NCBI RefSeq assembly: GCF_021390935.1
Contig: NZ_JAJPUI010000002.1
Span: 744,001 to 808,000, forward strand
Length of the DNA: 64,000 nt
Direction of reading: 5' to 3'
DNA from: Streptomyces sp. CC228A
GTDB lineage: Bacteria; Actinomycetota; Actinomycetes; Streptomycetales; Streptomycetaceae
Below the pieces are notes generated by a model. The model had not been told where the DNA came from, ran no database searches, and was given only the letters and a program-made list of their open reading frames with translations. Shown piece after piece: positions 52,433 through 62,276 of this stretch (within the stretch, counting starts at the first letter, position 1; each line of letters begins with the position of its first letter). The translations under genes and the position numbers were made by a program.

Positions 52433-53788
52433 ATGCGTCCACGCTTCCCCGGCAGGCGGACCGCCACCCTCGCGGCCGTCCTCGCCCTCGCCGTCGCGGC
52501 GCCGCTCACCGCCACCTCCGCCAGCACCGCCGCCCCGGCCGCCGGATCCGCCGCCCGCACACCCGCGGCCGCCGGCGAGGAGACCGTCCGGCAGTACGAG
52601 ATCCACGGCCCGGCCACCCCCGCCGAGCGCTCCGCCATCGCCGCCACCGGCGTCTCCATCGACGAGGCCGACGACCACTCCGTCGTGGTCAGCGCCGACG
52701 ACCGGCAGGCCGAGCGGCTCCGCTCACTCGGCCACCGGCTGGAGGCCCTGCCGGCACCCCCGGACCGCAGCGCCGGGGCGGCCGTCGCACCGCAGGACTT
52801 CCCGCCCGCCGACTCCCGCTACCACAACTACGCGGAGATGACCGCGGAGATCGACCAGCGGCTCCGGCAGTACCCGGGCATCATGAGCAAGCGCGTGATC
52901 GGCCGCTCCTACGAGGGCCGCGAGATCGTCGCCATCAAGATCAGCGACAACGTGGGCACCGACGAGAACGAGCCCGAGGTGCTCTTCACCCACCACCAGC
53001 ACGCCCGCGAGCACCTCACCGTCGAGATGGCCCTCTACCTGCTGCGCGAGTTCGGCGCGGGATACGGCTCCGACCCCCGCATCACGCGCATGGTCGACAG
53101 CCGCGAGATCTGGATCGTGCCCGACATGAACCCGGACGGCGGCGAGTACGACATCGCGTCCGGCAGCTACCGCAGCTGGCGCAAGAACCGGCAGCCCAAC
53201 CCGGGCTCCTCGTACGTCGGCACCGACATGAACCGGAACTGGGACTACAAGTGGGGCTGCTGCGGCGGCTCGTCCGGCTCCTACGGCTCCGCGACCTACC
53301 GCGGCTCCGCCCCCGAGTCGGCGCCCGAGGTGAGGATCGTCGCCGACTTCGTGCGCTCCCGGATCGTCGGCGGCAAGCAGCAGATCACCGCCGCCATCGA
53401 CTTCCACACCTACAGCGAGCTGGTGCTGTGGCCGTTCGGCTACACCTACTCCGACACCGCGCCCGGCATGACCCAGGACGACCGGGACGCCTTCGCCGCC
53501 GTCGGCCGCAAGATGGCCGCGAGCAACGGCTACACGCCCCAGCAGGCCAGCGACCTCTACGTCACGGACGGGTCGATCGACGACTGGCTGTGGGGTGAGC
53601 AGCGGATCTTCGGCTACACCTTCGAGATGTACCCGGCCAGCTCGTGGAACGGCGGCTTCTACCCGCCCGACGAGGTGATCGAGCGCGAGACCTCCCGCAA
53701 CCGCGACGCGGTCCTCCAACTCCTGGAGAACGCCGACTGCATGTACCGCTCCATCGGCAAGGACCAGCAGTACTGCGCCGGTTCCTGA
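52433..53788 (+). CDS. Secreted M14 zinc carboxypeptidase
   Basis: 451 codons from ATG 52433, with AGGAGAGACAG upstream. Signal peptide, a propeptide-like part (residues 45-115, [16 protein letters not shown]), then the peptidase M14 domain ([14 protein letters not shown]): HAREH (His190, Glu193) and later IDFHTYSE (His325) bind zinc; TFEMYP holds the catalytic Glu398; [13 protein letters not shown] forms the Arg/Asn substrate site. Family relative: Thermoactinomyces carboxypeptidase T. Extracellular peptide degradation. Divergent from the Nramp gene; ends with a hairpin. Confidence 0.94.
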   Translation: MRPRFPGRRTATLAAVLALAVAAPLTATSASTAAPAAGSAARTPAAAGEETVRQYEIHGPATPAERSAIAATGVSIDEADDHSVVVSADDRQAERLRSLGHRLEALPAPPDRSAGAAVAPQDFPPADSRYHNYAEMTAEIDQRLRQYPGIMSKRVIGRSYEGREIVAIKISDNVGTDENEPEVLFTHHQHAREHLTVEMALYLLREFGAGYGSDPRITRMVDSREIWIVPDMNPDGGEYDIASGSYRSWRKNRQPNPGSSYVGTDMNRNWDYKWGCCGGSSGSYGSATYRGSAPESAPEVRIVADFVRSRIVGGKQQITAAIDFHTYSELVLWPFGYTYSDTAPGMTQDDRDAFAAVGRKMAASNGYTPQQASDLYVTDGSIDDWLWGEQRIFGYTFEMYPASSWNGGFYPPDEVIERETSRNRDAVLQLLENADCMYRSIGKDQQYCAGS

Positions 53789-53808
53789 CCGGACGCCGCA
53801 GCGCGTGG

Positions 53809-53855
53809 GCGCACCCGCGGGGACCGGGACGGCAGCCGTCTCCCCGCGGGTGCGC
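53809..53855 (+). terminator. Hairpin after the carboxypeptidase gene
   Basis: 15-bp perfect stem GCGCACCCGCGGGGA/TCCCCGCGGGTGCGC with a 17-base loop that can form a small inner stem; starts 21 bases past the stop. Confidence 0.85.
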
Positions 53856-53926
53856 ACGAGCGCCTGTGCACCCGCGGGTTGACGGCTACCCTGCTGGCGG
53901 AAGGCACCGCAGGAGGGGGCGGCGGT

Positions 53927-55155
53927 ATGACGGGGGACGGTACCGCGGCGGGCCCGCGGCTGTGGCCGCTCGGCGGCGGCGACCCGCCGGTGCTGGGGCC
54001 GTACCGGCTGCTGGGGCGGCTGGGCGCGGGCGGCATGGGCCGGATCTACCTGGGGCGGGTGGGGCCCGGCGCCCCGCTGGTCGCGGTGAAGACCCTCCTC
54101 GCGGAGGGCGACGTGAGCGCCGCGGACCGGAAGCGGTTCACCCGGGAGGTGGCGCTGGCCCAGCGGATCGACAACGCCTACACCGCGAGGGTCGTCGACG
54201 CGGACCCGGCCGCGCCGTCGCCCTGGATGGCCATCCAGTACATCCCCGCGCCGTCCCTGGCGGAACTGGTACGCCGGGGCGGGCACCTGCCGGCCTCCGC
54301 GATCCGCTGGATCGCGGCCGGCACCGCGCAGGCCCTGGACGCGCTGCACCGGCAGGGCGTCGTCCACCGCGACGTGAAGCCGCAGAACATCCTGCTGCCG
54401 ATGGACGGGCCGCGGCTCATCGACTTCGGCATCTCGCACGCCCAGGACATCACCCGCACCACCGTCACCCTCGGCACCATCGCGTTCACGTCGCCGGAGC
54501 AGGCGCGCGGCGAGCCGTCCACGGCCGCGTCCGACATGTACTCGCTCGGCGCCACCCTGTTCCACCTCGCGGTGGGACGCCCGCCCTACCCGGAAGGCGA
54601 GAACACCCTGCAGCTGCTGCTGCGGGTGTCGCGCGGCGAACTCGACCTGACCGGGCTCCCCAAGGAGCTGGTCCCGCTGGTCCGCCCGTGCCTGGAGGCG
54701 AACCCGCACCGGCGGCCGCGCCCCGAGCAGGTGCTCCAGCGGTTCCTGGCCGAGCTGACCGGCCTGCCGACCTCGCGCAGCGGGCGGCGGTGGCTGCCGC
54801 CGCGCTGGACCGAGGTCATCGAGACGTACGAGCAGCAGGGCCGCGCCTGGCAGCAGGACCTCTCCACGCACCCCGGCGAGCTGGCCGCGGACCGGCACGC
54901 GCTGCCCGTACCGCCACCGGAGCCGACCCGCCCGTACACCCGGCCGCGGCTGCCCCGCGGGGGCGGCGCCGGGGGCCGGGCCGCACCCGAGCCGAGTACG
55001 CCGCGGCCGCCGGACCGGCCGCCGCCCCGGCCCGACGCCCCCTGCGGCGCCCGCCGGGCCGCGGCGCCGCCCTGCGGGCGCTGCTGCTGGGGCTGCTCGG
55101 CGTCGTCGCCCTCATGGTGCTCGTGTACGCCTGCGACGGCGGGGCCGCCGCCTGA
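53927..55155 (+). CDS. Ser/Thr protein kinase with C-terminal membrane anchor (frameshifted)
   Basis: ATG 53927 with AGGAGGGGG upstream. Hanks-type kinase: LGRLGAGGMGRIYLG (P-loop), VAVKTLL (Lys55), VVHRDVKPQNILL (Asp149), RLIDFGISH (Asp166), TSPEQARGE and SDMYSLGATLFHLA. After a Pro-rich juxtamembrane part the same frame loses sense. One base added near a C5 run (55038-55042) gives a tail ending ALLLGLLGVVALMVLVYAC, a single membrane helix, and a stop at 55153-55155. So a membrane-anchored kinase with almost no outer domain. The unshifted frame would add about 45 unlikely residues. Convergent with the RidA gene. Confidence 0.88.
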
Positions 55156-55230
55156 CGCGCCCGGGGCGCAGGGGCGTCGGGGCGGGCGCGACGGCCTGCA
55201 CCGCGGGCGGCTCGGCGGAGGCACCGATCG

Positions 55231-55635
55231 TCAGCCGAGGACCGCCAGCGCGTCGATCTCGACGAGCAGCCCGGCCGGGAGCCCGACGTAGACCGTCGTG
55301 CGGGCCGGGGGCACGGCGAGGTCCGCGAAGTGCTCGTCGTACACGGCGTTCACCTCCGCGAAGTGGTCCGTGTCCGTCAGGTACACACGGAGCATCACCA
55401 CGTCGTCCCAGGTCGCGCCGCCCTCGGTGAGGACGGCCTCGACGTTGGCGAGGGTCTGGAGGGTCTGCTCCCGCAGTCCCGGCCCGGCCACGGCCGGGGG
55501 CTCGCCCGGCTCGGCGACGGGCAGGAAGCCGACCTGGCCGGCGACCTGGAGGACGTTGCCCTTGCGCACGCCGTGGGAGAAGCGGGCGGGCGGCGCGGCG
55601 TGCGCGGCGGGCGTGACGGCGGTCTTCGGGGTCAT
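55231..55635 (-). CDS. RidA-family enamine/imine deaminase
   Basis: 134 codons from ATG 55635, with GAGGAG upstream. Hydrolyses reactive enamine/imine intermediates made by PLP enzymes such as serine/threonine dehydratases. Contains VLQVAGQVGF, TLANVEAVLTEGGATWDDVV, ARTTVYVG with the catalytic Arg112, and the C-terminal LVEIDALAV. Functionally fits a locus with a D-amino-acid dehydratase-like enzyme. Stop-to-start 10 bases from the IclR gene, same strand. Confidence 0.9.
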   Translation of the reverse strand: MTPKTAVTPAAHAAPPARFSHGVRKGNVLQVAGQVGFLPVAEPGEPPAVAGPGLREQTLQTLANVEAVLTEGGATWDDVVMLRVYLTDTDHFAEVNAVYDEHFADLAVPPARTTVYVGLPAGLLVEIDALAVLG

Positions 55636-55645
55636 GGGGCGCTCC

Positions 55646-56392
55646 TCAGTGGTCGGTGCCGGACAGGTCCCGGCTGACGGCGTCCGCGGTGCGGCGCACC
55701 AGCGGCAGCAGGGCGAGCAGGTCGTCTGCGGTGGCGACGACGTTCGGCGCGGAGAGGGACAGGGCGGCGGCCGCCCGACCGTCGGCGCCGCGGACCGGCG
55801 CGGCGACGCAGTTGACGGACTCCTCGTGGCCGCCCAGGTCGGCGGCCCACCCGCGGGCGCGCACGGCCGCGAGCTCCTCGCGGTAGGCGGCGGCGTCCGG
55901 GGTGGAGCGGGCGGTATAGCGGGGGTAGTCGAGCCGGGCGGTGAGGGCGTGCCGCTCGGCGTCCGGCAGGTCCGCGAGCAGCACCTTGGCGACGGCGGCG
56001 ACGGTGACGGCGACCGGCCGGCCGATCCGGGAGTACATGCGGACGGGGTAGCGGCTGTCGACCTTGTCGACGTACAGCACCTCGTCCTCCTCCCGAACCG
56101 CCAGGTGCACGGTGTGGCCGGTCTCCTCGCCGAGGCGGACGAGGTGGGGGTGGGCGATCTCGCGGACGTCGAGGTTCTCGGCGGCCTGCTGGGCCAAGGC
56201 GAGGAGGCGGGCGCCGAGCCGGTAGCGCTGGTCGGGCTGGCGGTGCACGAGGCCGTGGGCGTGCAGGGTGCGCAGCAGCCGCAGGGCGGTGGACTTGTGG
56301 ACGCCGAGCCGCTCCGCGACGTGACCGAGGTCGGCGGGCCCCTCGGCGAGCAGCGGCAGGATGCTGAGCGCCCGGTCGACGGTCTGGCTCAT
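55646..56392 (-). CDS. IclR-family transcription regulator
   Basis: 248 codons from ATG 56392, overlapping the kinase stop by four bases (ATGA). N-terminal winged helix (VDRALSILPLLAEGPADLG, GVHKSTALRLLRTLHAHGLV) and C-terminal effector domain (LDVREIAHPHLVRLGEETG, LYVDKVDSRYPVRMYSRIG, NCVAAPVRG and ALSLSAP). Usually represses the adjacent catabolic genes and is relieved by a substrate. Likely binds the GTTGC repeats between the divergent operons. Confidence 0.92.
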   Translation of the reverse strand: MSQTVDRALSILPLLAEGPADLGHVAERLGVHKSTALRLLRTLHAHGLVHRQPDQRYRLGARLLALAQQAAENLDVREIAHPHLVRLGEETGHTVHLAVREEDEVLYVDKVDSRYPVRMYSRIGRPVAVTVAAVAKVLLADLPDAERHALTARLDYPRYTARSTPDAAAYREELAAVRARGWAADLGGHEESVNCVAAPVRGADGRAAAALSLSAPNVVATADDLLALLPLVRRTADAVSRDLSGTDH

Positions 56393-57640
56393 CGCGTACG
56401 CCCCTCCTGTACCGCCCGCGGGCCCGGTGCCTGCGGGTCCTCCCGTGCCTGCCGGGCCTCCGGCGCCCGCCGGGCTTCCTGTGCCGCCCGGCCCGCCGGT
56501 CCCGCACCGCCCGTGCGTCCGGCGCCTGCCGGACCTCCTGTGCCGCCCGTGCCTCCGGTGCCTGTCGGGCCTCGCGGGTCTGCCCGGCCTCCGGTGCCTG
56601 TCGGGCCTCGCGGGCCTGCCCGGCCTCCGGTGCCTGCCGGGTCCAGCCGTGGCCCAGACGCAGTCTGCCCCATGCGCCGTCGTCCAGGGCGACCAGCCGG
56701 TCGGCGTGTACGGGGTCGAGGCGGGCGGCCACGTCGCCCGGTTCGGTCAGGGCCGCGGCGGCCCGCAGGTGCCCGTGGCGCAGCCGGTCCCGCACGGGCA
56801 GGCCGCGCAGGGTGGCGGAGAGGAACCCGGCGGCGAAGGCGTCGCCTGCGCCGCCGGTGTCGACGGTGTCGACGCGCGGGGGCCGCTCGGCCGTGGCCAC
56901 CCCGCTGCCGCAGCCGACGGACCCGTCCGGATCGGGGTGGAAGGCCACCGCGCCCCCGGGCCGCACTTGACGACGAGGACGTCCGGTTCGGGCAGCGCCT
57001 CCCGGACGGCCCGTGCGCCGTGCAGGCCCCACAGCGCGCGGGCCTCGTCGTGGCCGACGAACACGAGGTCGGCGCCGCGAGCCAGTTCGAGGAGCACGGG
57101 CCCGGCGTCCGCGTCGCGCCACAGCGCCGGCCGGTGGTTGACGTCGAAGGACAGCAGCGGGCGTCCGGGGCGGCGGGTGGTGAGGTCGCGCAGCAGGGCC
57201 AGGCAGTCGGCGGACAGGGCGGCGGTGACGCCGGTCAGGTGCAGGACGCGGCCCGCGAGGACGGCGTCCCGGTCCTCCGTGCGCGGTCCCATGGCGGAGG
57301 CGGCGGAGCCGGCGCGGTGGTAGACGACCTCGTGGCCGGGCGCGGACCGGTCGGTGGCGGTGCGGAAGTAGACCCCGGTCGGGCGGTACGGGTCGCGCCG
57401 CACCGCCGACACGTCGACGCCCCGCGCGGCCAGGGCCGCCCTCACGTGGTCGCCGAAGGCGTCGGCGCCGACCCGGCCGACCCACCGGACGCGGTGCCCG
57501 GCGTCGGCGAGGGCGCAGGCGGTGTTGGCCTCGGCGCCGCCGACCGAGCGGGTGAAGGACGGCACGTCGGCGAGCGGGCCGGGCCGCGTGGGCAGGAAGG
57601 CCGCCATGGCCTCCCCCAGGCACACCGCGTCGGGGGTCAC
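56389..57640 (-). CDS. PfkB-family sugar kinase (2-keto-3-deoxygluconate kinase-like), frameshifted
   Basis: GTG 57640 with AAGGAGG upstream. Cytoplasmic kinase: CLGEAMAAFLP, RSVGGAEANTACALADAGH, VGRVGADAFGDHVR (substrate site), LSFDVNHRPALW, VFVGHDEARALWG, VVKCGPGG and the C-terminal DTVDTGGAGDAFAAGFLSA with the catalytic Asp (GAGD). The last two blocks are in different frames: one C is missing in the C5 run 56953-56957. The tail after the domain (RQAPEAGQAREA repeats) needs another one-base change to reach the stop at 56389, which overlaps the iclR ATG as expected for a coupled operon. Phosphorylates a sugar acid or similar; the context is amino acid catabolism. Confidence 0.8.
56551..56641 (-). 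repeat. 36-bp tandem repeat in the kinase tail
   Basis: Two full copies and a partial third of a 36-bp unit starting GCCTCCGGTGCCTGTCGGG, coding for a 12-residue REARQAPEAGQA-like repeat. Such repeats invite slippage and assembly error, which fits the uncertain frame in this tail. Confidence 0.8.
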
Positions 57641-57713
57641 CCTCGCCTCCTTCCGCGCCCGGGGCCGTTGACCGGGCGACGGCCCGGATGCTAGACAGCA
57701 GCGAGCAGAGCAC

Positions 57714-57739
57714 GCAACGCCCGTTGCAGCATGTGCAAC
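57714..57739. promoter_or_regulatory. IclR-type operator between the divergent D-amino-acid operons
   Basis: GCAACG-CC-CGTTGC (57714-57727) overlaps GTTGCA-GCATG-TGCAAC (57723-57739): two interlocked inverted repeats sharing a half-site, 17 bases before the dehydratase-like ATG. Place and form fit the IclR regulator coded next to it. Confidence 0.65.
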
Positions 57740-57755
57740 AGAACGGAGTGGGCCC

Positions 57756-59024
57756 ATGGACGCGGCGGACCGCCTCAGCGAGGAGCGCGTCGACCACCGC
57801 TTCAAGGGGCTGCCGCCGGACGCCGACGGACTGACGGTCGGCCGGCTCGCCGCCGAGCGCCGCGACCTGTTCACGGGCGGCTTCACCACACCCGTCCTGA
57901 CGCTGTCGGCGTCCGCACTGGAGCACAACCTGGCGGCGCTGGAGGGGTTCGCCGAGCGGCACGGCCTGGCGTTCGCGCCGCACGGCAAGACGACGATGGC
58001 CCCGCAGCTCTTCGCCCGCCAACTGGACCTGGGGGCCTGGGGCATCACCGTGGCGGTGCCCCATCAGGTGCGGGTGTGCCGGGCGTTCGGGGTACGGCGG
58101 GTGTTCCTGGCGAACGAGCTGGTGGACGCGGCGGCCCTGCGCTGGGTGGCCGCAGAGCTCGCCGCGGACCCCGACTTCCGGCTGGTCTGCTACGTCGACT
58201 CGGTGCGGGGCGTCGCGCTGATGGAGGAGGCGCTGGCGGGCGCGGCCCGGCCGGTGGACGTGGTCGTGGAGCTGGCGGCGGGCGAGGGCGCGCGGACCGG
58301 GGTGCGGACGGACGCGCAGGCCGCGGAGGTCGCCGAGGCGGCGGCCCGCGCGCGGTCGCTGCGGCTGGTGGGCGTCGCCGGGTACGAGGCGCAGGTGCCG
58401 GACGCGAGCCCGCAGACCGTCGGGGCCTGGCTGCGGCGGCTGGTGGCGCTGGCGGCCGACCTGGACAAGGCGGGCCTCTTCGCGGACGCGGACGAGATCG
58501 TGGTCAGCGCCGGCGGCAGCGAGTGGTTCGACACGGTGGCGGAGGTCTTCGCCGAGGTGCCGGAGCTGTCGGCGCCGGTGCTGAAGCTGCTGCGCTCCGG
58601 GGCGTACGTGTCGCACGACCACGGGCACTACGAGCGGCTCACGCCGTTCAACCGGGTGCCGCGGGAGGGTGCTTTGGAGCCGGCGTTCCGGCTGTGGGCG
58701 CAGGTGGTGTCGCGCCCGGCGCCGGGTGAGGCGTTCCTGAACGCGGGCAAGCGGGACGTGTCGTACGACCTGGGGCTGCCGGTGGTGCACGTGGTCCGCT
58801 CGGCCTCCGACGGGCAGGTCCGCCCGGCGTCCGGGATCGCGGTGACGGCGCTGTCCGACCAGCACGCGTGGCTGCGCACCGACCCGGGGAGCACACCGCT
58901 GGAGGTGGGCGACTGGGTGGGGCTCGGCCTGGCGCACCCGTGCACGGTGTTCGAGAAGTGGCCGATGATCCCGGTGGTGGAGCCGGACGGCACGGTCGGC
59001 GACTACGTCCGGACGTTCTTCTGA
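57756..59024 (+). CDS. PLP-dependent D-serine dehydratase/D-threonine aldolase-like enzyme
   Basis: 422 codons from ATG 57756. N-terminal alanine racemase-like TIM barrel: TPVLTLSASALEHNL, FAPHGKTTMAPQLFARQ with the PLP Lys78, AGYEAQVP and SAGGSEWF. C-terminal beta domain with LSDQHAWLR and LAHPCTVFEKW, the His/Cys zinc-ligand pair of DSD-type enzymes. Family knowledge: turns D-serine (or D-threonine) into a keto acid (or glycine and aldehyde). Often called amino acid deaminase in Streptomyces. Followed 31 bases later by a D-aminoacylase gene. Confidence 0.9.
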   Translation: MDAADRLSEERVDHRFKGLPPDADGLTVGRLAAERRDLFTGGFTTPVLTLSASALEHNLAALEGFAERHGLAFAPHGKTTMAPQLFARQLDLGAWGITVAVPHQVRVCRAFGVRRVFLANELVDAAALRWVAAELAADPDFRLVCYVDSVRGVALMEEALAGAARPVDVVVELAAGEGARTGVRTDAQAAEVAEAAARARSLRLVGVAGYEAQVPDASPQTVGAWLRRLVALAADLDKAGLFADADEIVVSAGGSEWFDTVAEVFAEVPELSAPVLKLLRSGAYVSHDHGHYERLTPFNRVPREGALEPAFRLWAQVVSRPAPGEAFLNAGKRDVSYDLGLPVVHVVRSASDGQVRPASGIAVTALSDQHAWLRTDPGSTPLEVGDWVGLGLAHPCTVFEKWPMIPVVEPDGTVGDYVRTFF

Positions 59025-59055
59025 GCCGTCCGGGACGGCGGGCGGGGGCGGCGCG

Positions 59056-60657
59056 ATGGACCTGGTGATCAGGGGCGCGACGGTGGTCGACGGCTCGGGC
59101 TCCCCCGCGTACCGCGCGGACGTGGGGCTCGACGGCGGGCGGATCGCCGCCGTCCGCCGGCCCGGGGACCGGCCGCTGGGCGGCCGGCGGGTGCTGGACG
59201 CGCACGGGCTCGCCCTGTGCCCGGGGTTCGTGGACATGCACGCGCACAGCGACTTGGCGCTGCTGAGCGATCCGGCGCACGAGGCGAAGGCCGCGCAGGG
59301 CGTGACCCTGGAGGTGCTGGGCCAGGACGGGCTGTCGTACGCGCCGGTGGACGACCGGACGCTCGCCGGGGTGCGGGCGGCGGTCGCGGGCTGGAACGGG
59401 GACGGCGCCGACGTGCCGGGCGGCCTCGGCTGGCGGTCCGTCGGGGAGTACCTGGACCGGCTGGACCGGGGTTTCGGCGGCGAGGGCGTCGCCGTGAACG
59501 CCGCGTACCTGGTGCCGCAGGGCACGGTCCGGGCGTACGCGGTCGGCTGGGAGGACCGCCCGGCGACGGACGCCGAGCTGCGGCGGATGCGGCAGCTGGT
59601 CGCGGAGGGCATGGAGCAGGGCGCGGTCGGCATGTCGTCGGGCCTGACGTACACCCCGGGCATGTACGCGGACGGCCGGGAACTGGCGGCGCTGTGCCGG
59701 GTGGTGGCGGAGTACGGCGGCTACTGGTGCCCGCACCACCGGTCGTACGGCGCGGGGGCGCTCGACGCGTACCGGGAGGTGCTGGGTCTGGCGCGGGCCG
59801 CGGGGTGCGCGCTGCACCTGGCGCACGCCACGCTGAACTTCCCCGGCAACGCGGGGCGGGCGCCCGAGCTGCTGGCGCTGCTGGACGCGGCCCTGGCGGA
59901 CGGGGCCGACGTGTCGCTCGACACGTACCCGTACACGGCGGGGTCGACGACGCTGGCCGCGCTGCTGCCGGGCTGGGCGCACGCGGGCGGCCCGGACGCG
60001 CTGCTCGCCCGGTTGCGGGACGGGGCGGCGGCGGAGCGGATCCGGCACGCCGTGGAGGTGGCGGGCTCCGACGGCTGCCACGGGGTGCCGGTGGACTGGT
60101 CGACCGTGGAGGTGTCGGGCGTGTCGGACCCGGCGCTGGCCCGGTTCGTGGGCAGCCGCGTGCCGGACTGGCCCGCGGCCCGCCGACTGCTGCTCGCGGA
60201 CCGGCTGGGCACGACGGTCCTCCAGCACGTGGGCCACGAGGAGAACGTGCGGGCGATCATGCGGCACCGGGTGCACACGGGCGGCTCGGACGGCATCCTG
60301 CGGGGGGCGAAGCCGCATCCGCGGGCGTACGGCACCTTCCCCCACTACCTGGGGCACTACGTGCGGGAGCTCGGGGTGCTGCCGCTGGAGGAGGCGGTGG
60401 CGCACCTGACGTCCCGCCCCGCGGCGCGCCTGCGGCTGCCGGACCGGGGGCTGGTGCGCGCGGGGTACCGGGCGGACCTGGTGCTGTTCGACCCGGCGAC
60501 GGTGGCGGCGGGCGCCACGTACGCGCAGCCGCGGGCGCTGCCGACCGGAGTGCCGCACGTGCTGATCGACGGCAGGTTCGCGGTCCGCGACGGGCGGCGC
60601 ACGGACGTGCTGGCGGGCCGGGCGGTCCGCCGCACACCCGCGGGCCGGCCGGGCTGA
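59056..60657 (+). CDS. N-acyl-D-amino-acid deacylase (D-aminoacylase)
   Basis: 533 codons from ATG 59056. Amidohydrolase-type metal enzyme releasing free D-amino acids from N-acyl forms. Motifs: LCPGFVDMHAHSDLALLSDP (metal His pair), QGVTLEVLGQDGLSYAPV, HLAHATLNFPG, VSLDTYPYTAGSTTLAALLP, HVGHEENVRAIM, TGGSDGILRGAKPHPRAYG (catalytic Asp). Length and motif spacing fit the family. With the dehydratase-like enzyme, RidA and the IclR regulator it forms a D-amino-acid use locus. Confidence 0.93.
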   Translation: MDLVIRGATVVDGSGSPAYRADVGLDGGRIAAVRRPGDRPLGGRRVLDAHGLALCPGFVDMHAHSDLALLSDPAHEAKAAQGVTLEVLGQDGLSYAPVDDRTLAGVRAAVAGWNGDGADVPGGLGWRSVGEYLDRLDRGFGGEGVAVNAAYLVPQGTVRAYAVGWEDRPATDAELRRMRQLVAEGMEQGAVGMSSGLTYTPGMYADGRELAALCRVVAEYGGYWCPHHRSYGAGALDAYREVLGLARAAGCALHLAHATLNFPGNAGRAPELLALLDAALADGADVSLDTYPYTAGSTTLAALLPGWAHAGGPDALLARLRDGAAAERIRHAVEVAGSDGCHGVPVDWSTVEVSGVSDPALARFVGSRVPDWPAARRLLLADRLGTTVLQHVGHEENVRAIMRHRVHTGGSDGILRGAKPHPRAYGTFPHYLGHYVRELGVLPLEEAVAHLTSRPAARLRLPDRGLVRAGYRADLVLFDPATVAAGATYAQPRALPTGVPHVLIDGRFAVRDGRRTDVLAGRAVRRTPAGRPG

Positions 60658-60669
60658 CCGGCCCGCGGG
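60637..60669. terminator. Hairpin spanning the D-aminoacylase stop
   Basis: 12-bp stem CCCGCGGGCCGG/CCGGCCCGCGGG with the stop codon in the 9-base loop; the convergent gene ends 7 bases later. Confidence 0.7.
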
Positions 60670-60676
60670 CCCCGGC

Positions 60677-62170
60677 TCACCGGATGGGCGGCCGGTACAG
60701 CAGGGCCGCTCCCGCGTGGTCCTCGGCCCTGCGCGGCGCGGGCACGCGGGCGGCGGCCGGGGCGTCCGCGGGGCGCAGTGTGCGGTGGGCCGCGACCGCG
60801 CAGGCCACCGCGGCGGCGGCGAACGCGTACGCCGGGGTGGACCCGTCGGGCGCGGTGACGTACGCGAACGCCGCGCACAGCACGGCGAGCCCGCGGGCGG
60901 TGCGGCCGCGCCAGGCGGTGGCGGCCAGCAGCGGCACGGCCCACAGCAGGTACCAGGGCTGGACGACCGGGGAGAGCAGGACCAGCACGAGCAGGGCGAG
61001 GCCCAGCGCCTTGACGGGGTCCAGCAGCCCGCGCAGCACGTGGGCGGCGAGGTAGGCGATGAGGGCCAGGGCCAGGGTGAGGCCCATGGCCTGGACGGCC
61101 CGCTTCACGGGGTCGGGGTGGGTGCCGGAGAAGTAGTGCATCGAGCGGCCCAGGGCGTAGCCGAGGTCGCTGCTGAAGGACAGCGCGGTGTGGATGGAGC
61201 CGGCGACGCTCTGGGTGCGCAGCCAGCCGAAGCCGGTGCCGCCGGCGAGGGTGGCGGCGACGGCCGTGGCGGCGGCGACGGAGCCCGGCCCGAGCAGGGC
61301 CTTCGCGGCGCGCCGTAGGGGCGGGCCCGCGGCCTCGCGGGCGACGACGACGCCGATGAAGAGCAGGCCCAGGGCGGCCGGGGACTTCACCATCATGGCG
61401 AGGCCGACGAGGGCGCTGCCCGCGACCCAGCGGCGGCCGCGCAGGGCGAGCGCGGCGGCCGCGAGGAGCAGGGCGGCCATCAGCCCGTCGTTGTGCATGC
61501 CGCCGACGACGTGGATGAGGAGCAGCGGGTTGAGGGCGCCGAGCCAGAGGGCGCCGTTGCGGGCGCCGCCGGGGGCGAGGCGGAGCAGCGCCCACACGGC
61601 GAGCGCGAGGGAGGCGACGGCGACCAGCCGCATGCCGAGGACGGCCGGGACGATCCTGCCGTCGGTGGCCACGGTGATGCCCTGCGCGACGAGGAGGAAG
61701 ACCGGTCCGTACGGGGCGGGGGTGTCGGTCCAGTGGCCGCCGACGCTGGCGGCGGCGTCGCCGCCGAGGCCGGCCGGGTCGAGGACGGAGGGGCCGGCGG
61801 CGTACACGTCGTGGCCTTCGACGACCATCGCGCCCTGGGCGATGTAGCTGTACACGTCGGCGCTGTACAGCGGCGGCGCGACGAGCAGCGGGGCGGCCCA
61901 GCAGCCGAGGGTGGCGAGGGTGTCGCGGATCCGGACGGCGGAGGGCCGCAGGACGAGCAGCCGCCCGTACCGCCACCAGGCGACGACGAGGAGGGTCAGT
62001 CCGACGTAGGCGAGGAGCGTCCCGGCCTCGGCGGCGCGGGCCCCGCGGGGCAGCCACAGGCCCCAGGGGTCGCGCTCGGGCAGCGTGCCGGCCGCCCAGC
62101 CGCCGAGGGCCACGGCGGCGGAACCGACCACACCGAGCCGGCGGCAACCGGCGACGCTCAAGGACCACAT
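60677..62170 (-). CDS. mptB: MptB-like polyprenol-phosphomannose mannosyltransferase
   Basis: 497 codons from ATG 62170. Integral membrane GT-C glycosyltransferase with about twelve helices. PLYSADVYSYIAQGAMVVEG holds the acidic catalytic motif after the first outer loop; GHDVYAAGPSVLDPAG and DTPAPYGPVFLLVAQG follow the family pattern; NPLLLIHVVGGMHNDGLM is the second signature. Family knowledge: adds alpha-1,6-mannose from polyprenyl-phosphomannose outside the membrane. Streptomyces makes no lipoarabinomannan, so the acceptor is unclear. Divergent from alaA. Confidence 0.85.
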   Translation of the reverse strand: MWSLSVAGCRRLGVVGSAAVALGGWAAGTLPERDPWGLWLPRGARAAEAGTLLAYVGLTLLVVAWWRYGRLLVLRPSAVRIRDTLATLGCWAAPLLVAPPLYSADVYSYIAQGAMVVEGHDVYAAGPSVLDPAGLGGDAAASVGGHWTDTPAPYGPVFLLVAQGITVATDGRIVPAVLGMRLVAVASLALAVWALLRLAPGGARNGALWLGALNPLLLIHVVGGMHNDGLMAALLLAAAALALRGRRWVAGSALVGLAMMVKSPAALGLLFIGVVVAREAAGPPLRRAAKALLGPGSVAAATAVAATLAGGTGFGWLRTQSVAGSIHTALSFSSDLGYALGRSMHYFSGTHPDPVKRAVQAMGLTLALALIAYLAAHVLRGLLDPVKALGLALLVLVLLSPVVQPWYLLWAVPLLAATAWRGRTARGLAVLCAAFAYVTAPDGSTPAYAFAAAAVACAVAAHRTLRPADAPAAARVPAPRRAEDHAGAALLYRPPIR

Positions 62171-62276
62171 GGGCAGCCAACCTACCCGGGGGGGCGCGCC
62201 CCCGTGACGGGTCGCCCCGCCCCACGTGGCGCAAAACACGAGGCGTGCCCGGCGCGGCCCCCGTAAGCTCGCGGAC

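Noticed and set aside
53927..55155. Programmed frameshifting in the kinase gene
   Set aside because: No slippery heptamer or stimulating structure is visible, and several unrelated genes show the same defect; sequencing error is simpler.
56551..56641. CRISPR-like direct repeats
   Set aside because: Units abut without spacers and code for a protein repeat; no cas genes in the window.
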